Position numbers and translations under genes: made by a program
The notes under the pieces: generated by a model
Database searches by the model: none
What the model was told of the DNA's origin: nothing
Seen by the model: only the letters and a program-made list of their open reading frames with translations
In this document: positions 22,613 through 26,813 of the stretch, one piece after another
How positions within the stretch are numbered: position 1 is the stretch's first letter
Layout of the letters: the number at the start of each line of letters is the position of its first letter
Assembly (NCBI GenBank): GCA_934661005.1
Contig: CAKUIK010000030.1
Coordinates: forward strand, 1 to 26,813
Direction: 5' to 3'
Length of the DNA stretch: 26,813 nucleotides
Source: an uncultured Slackia sp.
GTDB lineage: Bacteria > Actinomycetota > Coriobacteriia > Coriobacteriales > Eggerthellaceae

Positions 22613-22885
22613 ATGTCTAGCTCTACTTTGACCATACGCATTGACGACAACTTGAAGCGCGGTGCTTCCGAGGTGGCCGATTACTACGGCCTTGACCTCT
22701 CATCGGTTACGCGCGCGTTTTACAAGCAGATGGTGAACACGCGCCGCATCCCCCTGACTTTCGCCCCCGACGAGCCCAACATCGAGAGTCTCGAGGCCAT
22801 CCGCGAGGGCGACGCCTTCCTGTCCTCTGGCGAGAAAGGCCGCTTTGACAACGCAGCCGATCTCATCGCGGCAGCGATGGCCTAA
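22613..22885 (+). CDS. relB: RelB/DinJ-family antitoxin
   Basis: A 90-residue antitoxin. The N-terminal STLTIRIDDNLKRGASEVAD and GLDLSSVTRAFYKQMV form the ribbon-helix-helix DNA-binding fold of RelB/DinJ proteins. The C-terminal part (IREGDAFLSS and on) is the toxin-wrapping tail. AGGAG lies 4 bases before ATG at 22613. The TAA overlaps the toxin ATG by one base (TAATG), so translation is coupled. The palindrome over the -10 box is its likely binding site. Confidence 0.9.
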   Translation: MSSSTLTIRIDDNLKRGASEVADYYGLDLSSVTRAFYKQMVNTRRIPLTFAPDEPNIESLEAIREGDAFLSSGEKGRFDNAADLIAAAMA

Positions 22886-23184
22886 TGAGCAGGCTCACGG
22901 CGGATTTCTCCGCTGCATTCTCTCGCGACCTCAAGAGGAAGGCGAATCGGCGCAATTGGGATTTGGCTGAGCCGCAGAAGCTCATCGACCTGGTGCTGGA
23001 GAACACTCCCGAGTCGATGGAGATTCTCAAGCGCCGCCACAACATGCACCGCCTGAGCGGCAGTTGGGCCGGGAGGAACGAGTGCCACGTGGCGAACTCC
23101 GGCGATTGGCTGGTGATATGGTCGGCCAACGACGAGGTCGCCTTCTTCGAGCGCACCGGCGGTCACGACGAGCTGTTCAGGTAG
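22885..23184 (+). CDS. yafQ: YafQ-family mRNA interferase toxin
   Basis: A 99-residue RelE-superfamily toxin that would cut mRNA on the ribosome. The YafQ catalytic set is present: His55 (MHRLSG), His68 (ECHVAN), Asp74 (GDWLVI) and His94 (TGGHDELF), with the same spacing pattern as in E. coli YafQ. The start overlaps the antitoxin stop. A decayed relative lies at 14441-14725, lacking two of these histidines. No clear terminator is seen downstream; a GC-rich palindromic patch lies at 23248-23270. Confidence 0.9.
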   Translation: MSRLTADFSAAFSRDLKRKANRRNWDLAEPQKLIDLVLENTPESMEILKRRHNMHRLSGSWAGRNECHVANSGDWLVIWSANDEVAFFERTGGHDELFR

Positions 23185-23317
23185 GAGGGATTGGTGCGCT
23201 GCGATAATGACGGACTTTCTCGTTAAAGGGGGTTAGTCCCAGCGGTTGGGGCGCCCCGGTTCCCGGGAGCGCAACTCATCCAGCAGCTGCCTATTTCGGG
23301 CAGGATTCCGTGGGCGG

Positions 23318-23638
23318 CTAATCGCAAAGCCTTGCTACCTCGGCTCCGCATTTCGCGCAGCGGCCCTCGATGAGCACGCAGCCGTGGCGCATGCGCAGCG
23401 TGTAGCCCGGCGCGAACTCCGTCGTGCCGCAGTTATGGCAGAACGCGTTGGCGAGCAGCAGCTTGCGGATATGCTCGGGGATTTTTCTCCACTCCCGTAA
23501 CGCCTCGATCTCCGTGCCGCCCTTGCCGCGGCGGAACTCGTCTTCCTCCATCTCTTCGGCGACGAACCTTGCGATCCTCTCCTCGCTCACGCCGTCGGCC
23601 CTCATCTGCCGGGCCATCTTCTCGTATTTGGAATCCAT
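23318..23638 (-). CDS. Small zinc-ribbon protein, unknown function
   Basis: A 106-residue protein. The N-terminal half is charged and helical (ERIARFVAEEMEEDEFRRG). The C-terminal half has CHNC and CAKC, about 24 residues apart, a zinc ribbon. No signal peptide or membrane segment. ATG at 23636-23638 has only a modest GAGAAGACGG upstream. A strong palindrome (23665-23694) just upstream suggests a controlled promoter. It might be a small regulator that binds that site, but no family is recognised. Confidence 0.65.
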   Translation of the reverse strand: MDSKYEKMARQMRADGVSEERIARFVAEEMEEDEFRRGKGGTEIEALREWRKIPEHIRKLLLANAFCHNCGTTEFAPGYTLRMRHGCVLIEGRCAKCGAEVARLCD

Positions 23639-23664
23639 AATTGACCGTCTTCTCGCTACTGTCC

Positions 23665-23694
23665 GTTACTGTCCGCTACCGACCGGACAGTAAC
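23665..23694. promoter_or_regulatory. Palindromic operator upstream of the small zinc-ribbon gene
   Basis: GTTACTGTCCG (23665-23675) and CGGACAGTAAC (23684-23694) are perfect complements 8 bases apart. A further TACTGTCCG lies at 23657-23665, and CCGCTACCG/CGGTAGCGG forms a second, interleaved pair. It sits 27-57 bases before the minus-strand start codon. Confidence 0.7.
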
Positions 23695-23730
23695 GGGCGG
23701 TAGCGGATAGCGTGCGAGCCCGTTCCTGCG

Positions 23731-23893
23731 TGTCGAAAAAGGCCTTCGAATGTGGCATGATTCAGCTTTCCTGTATAACATCACTTTATCACCGGGATTC
23801 TGACCTGGGAATTCTCATCATTCGCAAGCGCCGCCCTTTGATTATTGGCCAATTCGGCCTGAAAAAGACCACATTCGAGGGTCTTTTTCGACA
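23731..23893. mobile_element. MITE-like element, 163 bp
   Basis: The ends TGTCGAAAAAGGCCTTCGAA (on to TGTGG, 23731-23755) and its complement at 23869-23893 form a 25-bp terminal inverted repeat with two mismatches. The 113-bp interior has no gene. No clear target-site duplication is visible. A passenger of an absent transposase is the simplest reading. Confidence 0.65.
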
Positions 23894-23992
23894 AATCTGA
23901 ACCGACATGGGAAATGGGAAGACCACGGACAGAACAAACCGTGGACGGACGATAGGTCGTCTTCTTCTCGCTAGATCGCCCCTAACGCAAAA

Positions 23993-24014
23993 GAGGCGCC
24001 CCGCAGGGCGCCTC
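23993..24014 (-). terminator. Intrinsic terminator of the LuxR regulator gene
   Basis: GAGGCGCCC and GGGCGCCTC pair perfectly (9 bp) around a 4-base loop. On the minus strand it is followed by TTTT and lies 22 bases after the regulator's stop codon. Confidence 0.85.
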
Positions 24015-24036
24015 AATCATCTTCTCCCGTTTCCCG

Positions 24037-25536
24037 TTACTTCTTCTCGGCCTTCGCGGCGGGGCGTACGGGCTTTTCGCTGTCGCGGTGCATGTTGATG
24101 TAGTCCAACAGCTCGCTGCGCTTGTGAATGTTCATCTTCGCGTAAATGTGGCGAATGTGCGTCTGCGTAGTATAGGGGCTAATCACGAGTTTGTTCGAGA
24201 TGTTGTCCACCGTGTAGCCGCGCGCCACGAGCTTCAAAATCTCGCCCTCGCGCTTCGAGAGCTTGAATTCCACGATAACCGCGTCGCAAATCTCTTCGGT
24301 GTCGTTCTGCGTAGCGGGCGCCGTGGTTACGTGAATAATGTCGCCTTCGCTGCGCACGAGCGGAATAAGCGCCAGCGCTACAAGGCACATAAGGAACAGC
24401 GACGTGGGTTCAACGAGCGTGTTCCAAATGCCCTGAATATCCTCGTAGAGCACAGCCCAAACTTCGCCGATTGAAAAGCCCAGGCGCACAATGGCGCTCG
24501 ATGCACAAAATGCCGCAACGGGAGCCATGTAGCCTTTCGACGACATGGTGCCGAAATACGAAATCACGAACAACTCGAAAATGCCGGCCAGAATTACGAC
24601 GAGCGTGAACGCAATTGTATCGAGCTCGACCATATTGTTCAGGAAAAAGGCGATGGCAATAATGGTCGCGACCATGAAGAAGGGAAGAAGCTTATACGCG
24701 GCTTCGGTGCGCTTGCCCGCGCGTGCGATTGATGCAATAACAAGGCACAAAAGCGCCGCCAAACCCATGCCCAAGGGGTATGCTGCCGCATCTGTGAGGA
24801 TATTGTCTTCAGGAACTATAGCAATCGTGAAGTAGCAGGCCACGCACGCGATGCACAGCGAAACCGATATAATAAGCGTTGCACGATTCGTCTTCTTGCG
24901 AATTGCCTTCGGCAAAAGCGTGGGGAACACAAGCCCCTCAACCGTCTTGTTTTCGAACTTATATACTGCGCCGCACGCAATGGGCAGCAGCGCTACGAAC
25001 ACGTTCGATATGGGCGCGGGCAAAATCTCGGTCATGATCATCGCTACGAGCATCACCGATCCGTAGACAAGCGCGAATTTACCAACCGCGAACGTCGAGC
25101 GTTTGCGCGTATAGAATTCGCCCCATGCAGCCCACAGAATCACATTGGCCACGGCCAGCACAATGGGGAACACCACCCAAATGAAGAAGGGCATAGTCGC
25201 CAGCGGCTCCACGAGCGTGAACAGCAGCGTGCCCACGGCAAGCGTTCCGGCCGAAACCCATACGAGGGTAGGGTGCTCATATATATTGATGCGTCGAAGC
25301 GCCAACGGCATTACGAGGAATGCAAGCGCCGAAAACGCGAGGCTCGCAAGCCAGGAATACACCATGGCGCGACCCATGAGCGGCGTGCACACGAACACGC
25401 TTGGCGAGAACCACAGGCAATAAAACCACGCGAGTACAAGGCTCAGGCCAAGATAATGGACGCCTAACGCATCCCTTTTTTCTACCGATTCCGCATCGCT
25501 TCCGAAGAAGGAAACCATACTCACAGCGCTCCCCAT
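24037..25536 (-). CDS. LuxR-family regulator with multi-pass membrane N-terminus
   Basis: A 499-residue protein. The first 400 or so residues form about 12 hydrophobic segments with an MFS-like look. The C-terminal 90 hold a LuxR/GerE helix-turn-helix: LSKREGEILKLVARGYTVDN, then TTQTHIRHIYAKMNIHKRSE, followed by a Lys-rich tail. This membrane-bound LuxR design is abundant in Eggerthellaceae, often next to transporters or respiratory enzymes, and is thought to sense small molecules at the membrane. ATG at 25534-25536 has AGGG 5 bases upstream; GTG at 25524 and ATG at 25518 are close alternatives. It is divergent from an MFS gene across a 520-base gap, which it may control. Confidence 0.88.
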   Translation of the reverse strand: MGSAVSMVSFFGSDAESVEKRDALGVHYLGLSLVLAWFYCLWFSPSVFVCTPLMGRAMVYSWLASLAFSALAFLVMPLALRRINIYEHPTLVWVSAGTLAVGTLLFTLVEPLATMPFFIWVVFPIVLAVANVILWAAWGEFYTRKRSTFAVGKFALVYGSVMLVAMIMTEILPAPISNVFVALLPIACGAVYKFENKTVEGLVFPTLLPKAIRKKTNRATLIISVSLCIACVACYFTIAIVPEDNILTDAAAYPLGMGLAALLCLVIASIARAGKRTEAAYKLLPFFMVATIIAIAFFLNNMVELDTIAFTLVVILAGIFELFVISYFGTMSSKGYMAPVAAFCASSAIVRLGFSIGEVWAVLYEDIQGIWNTLVEPTSLFLMCLVALALIPLVRSEGDIIHVTTAPATQNDTEEICDAVIVEFKLSKREGEILKLVARGYTVDNISNKLVISPYTTQTHIRHIYAKMNIHKRSELLDYINMHRDSEKPVRPAAKAEKK

Positions 25537-26057
25537 CCTTTCCCTCGTGCAGTGCGGCATATGCCAATTTATCAATCAGGCTTATCGATTTTTTTGTTCC
25601 AATAGGCCAGATTTATGCTGAATAGAGTAATTTACCTGGATTAAACCTGCATCACAGTTTTTTAAGTATGCTCCAATTATCCACTAACTCGTTTGCCAGT
25701 AAAGAGCGATTCATAGTCAACAAGCGATAGCGTACTTCACGATTCGGCCACAAAATGCAACTTGTCTGATCGATGAGGCTTTTGGGGAACCGGGAGTCGG
25801 CAACAAAGCCGAACATACCGGAATAAGGCTTCATACGACGGCACGATCCCTTGGAAGGAGGCGGAATTCGCTGGGCTTAAGGGGCCTACCTATTTGGCGT
25901 CGCGCATGCGCGACACGCGTCCCGCGAGTTCTTATGAAGTCCTTGGCTCTTTTGAACGGAGCAATTCGGAAAACGATCAAGAACTTCATAAGCAAGGAGA
26001 GGGGCGCTCGTACCGGAAAGCATTGCTTTCTTAAGGTAAACGAGAAAGGGAAAACAC
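25537..26057. other. Divergent regulatory region of LuxR and MFS genes
   Basis: About 520 bases with no convincing gene; a 60-codon minus-strand frame (25652-25834) has no ribosome site or motif. CTTATGAAGT (25931-25940) and ACTTCATAAG (25983-25992) form a perfect 10-bp inverted repeat 42 bases apart, ending 65 bases before the MFS start. It could be an operator pair or a leader-RNA stem. Confidence 0.5.
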
Positions 26058-26813
26058 ATGTCCATTCTTGCAAAGAGCAAGGGCGAGGTGACGTACAAGG
26101 ACCTCACTGGTTTCCACAAGTGGTTCTTGATCATCCTCATTTCGATGGGTTCCTCCATCATCTACACGCCGATGTATCTGAAGGGCGTCTTCTACGATCC
26201 TCTGATGACGGCTCTCGGCTGCACCAACGCCGACTTGGGCGCAATGGTGTCCTTCTACGGCATCGTTGCTCTTATCTGCTACCTGCCTTCGGGCATTCTG
26301 GCCGACAAGTTCCGTATGCGCACTCTCGCATGGGTCGGCTTCATCGGCACCGCGGTGCTCACGTTCCTCTACGCGATGCTTCCTTCCGTGCAGATGTGCT
26401 ACGTGCTGTTCGGCGGCATGGGCCTTACCTCCATCCTGATTTGGTGGGGCACCCGTTTCAAGGTTATTCGTCTGTGCTGCGAAGAGGATGAATATCCTGC
26501 CCGCATTGGCGTTTCCTACTCCATCTACGGTGTTGCCGGCCTCGTTATCGGCATGATCAACGTTGCTATCGTTGCTGCTATTCCCGATACGACCTTCGCT
26601 ATGCAGTCGGTCATCATCTTCCTTGGTGTTCTGATTGCCATCCTCGGCGTTCTGTCCTTCATCTTCATCCCCGACTTCAAGGGCGAGATCAACAAGGACT
26701 CCAAGCTCTTCAGCCTTTCCGATGCCGCTGAGGCCATCAAGACCCCCGGCGTTCTGTGGGCTTGCCTCGGTTACTTCTGCGTCTACTGCGTGTACCAGGG
26801 CGCTACCTACACC
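26058..26813 (+). CDS. MFS transporter (3' end outside window)
   Basis: 252 codons open to the window end, so the gene is incomplete; full MFS proteins have about 400-450 residues. The N-terminus is hydrophilic, then transmembrane helices begin (WFLIILISMGSSIIYTPMYL). The loop between helices 2 and 3 carries the MFS signature, GILADKFRMR. Further helices follow to a soluble loop (IPDFKGEINKDSKLF), then the second half begins. ATG at 26058 follows GAGAAAGGG. The codon use is unusually uniform, as in well-expressed genes. It is divergent from the LuxR membrane regulator and is its likely target. The substrate cannot be told. Confidence 0.85.
   Translation, partial: MSILAKSKGEVTYKDLTGFHKWFLIILISMGSSIIYTPMYLKGVFYDPLMTALGCTNADLGAMVSFYGIVALICYLPSGILADKFRMRTLAWVGFIGTAVLTFLYAMLPSVQMCYVLFGGMGLTSILIWWGTRFKVIRLCCEEDEYPARIGVSYSIYGVAGLVIGMINVAIVAAIPDTTFAMQSVIIFLGVLIAILGVLSFIFIPDFKGEINKDSKLFSLSDAAEAIKTPGVLWACLGYFCVYCVYQGATYT

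Noticed and set aside
23230..23275. GC-rich palindromic patch after the toxin gene considered as a tRNA or attachment site
   Set aside because: No cloverleaf can be drawn and there is no T-arm consensus; it is only a palindromic GC cluster.
25652..25834. 60-codon minus-strand ORF between LuxR and MFS genes
   Set aside because: No ribosome site, no motif and A/T-rich regulatory-looking sequence.

Overview
The window looks like a chromosomal segment from a Coriobacteriia actinobacterium, most likely Eggerthellaceae. The best clue is the gene at the right end, a LuxR-type regulator with a large multi-pass membrane N-terminus, which is an architecture typical of that group, divergent from an MFS transporter. 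Alternative start codons (GTG, TTG) and strong AGGAGG ribosome sites are common. No tRNA, rRNA or CRISPR array was seen.

Left part (1-8.7 kb), cell-surface glycan and phosphocholine: a plus-strand cluster encodes an O-antigen ligase/polymerase-like protein (partial), a hexapeptide-repeat acyltransferase, a Wzx-like flippase and a LicD phosphotransferase. It ends at a 24-bp hairpin shared with a converging minus-strand operon. That operon encodes a LicC-LicA fusion (winged helix + cytidylyltransferase + choline kinase-like), a LicB-like DMT transporter and a small winged-helix-like protein. Upstream of it, on the same strand, lies a secreted protein with a transglutaminase-like domain and C-terminal choline-binding-type repeats. 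Together they suggest one module that activates choline, puts phosphocholine on an exported glycan and docks a surface protein on it.

Middle part (8.9-23.6 kb), a defence island littered with mobile-element debris: a two-gene system with a Rad50/SMC-like ATPase that is out of frame at a G8 tract; an AlbA_2/Schlafen-type protein with a strong upstream inverted repeat; an Abi-alpha (DUF4393) protein; an IetAS-like pair (AAA+ ATPase + subtilisin-like protease) divergent from two tiny, purely basic peptide genes with near-perfect Shine-Dalgarno sites; a zinc-ribbon protein; an AbiU2-like HEPN protein; a RelB/YafQ toxin-antitoxin pair; and a second zinc-ribbon protein. Between them are remnants of IS3 and IS110 transposases, a truncated UDP-glucose dehydrogenase, a decayed second YafQ toxin, two dispersed intergenic repeat families and a 163-bp MITE-like element.

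Right part (24-26.8 kb): the membrane LuxR regulator and, divergently, an MFS transporter cut off by the window end.

The observations I rate highest are the two micro-ORFs beside the IetAS-like operon, the G8 frame break in the defence ATPase (possible phase variation), the complete phosphocholine/choline-binding module in an actinobacterium, and the apparent loss of the catalytic cysteine in the transglutaminase-like surface protein. Family assignments come from motifs read by eye; no database search was run.
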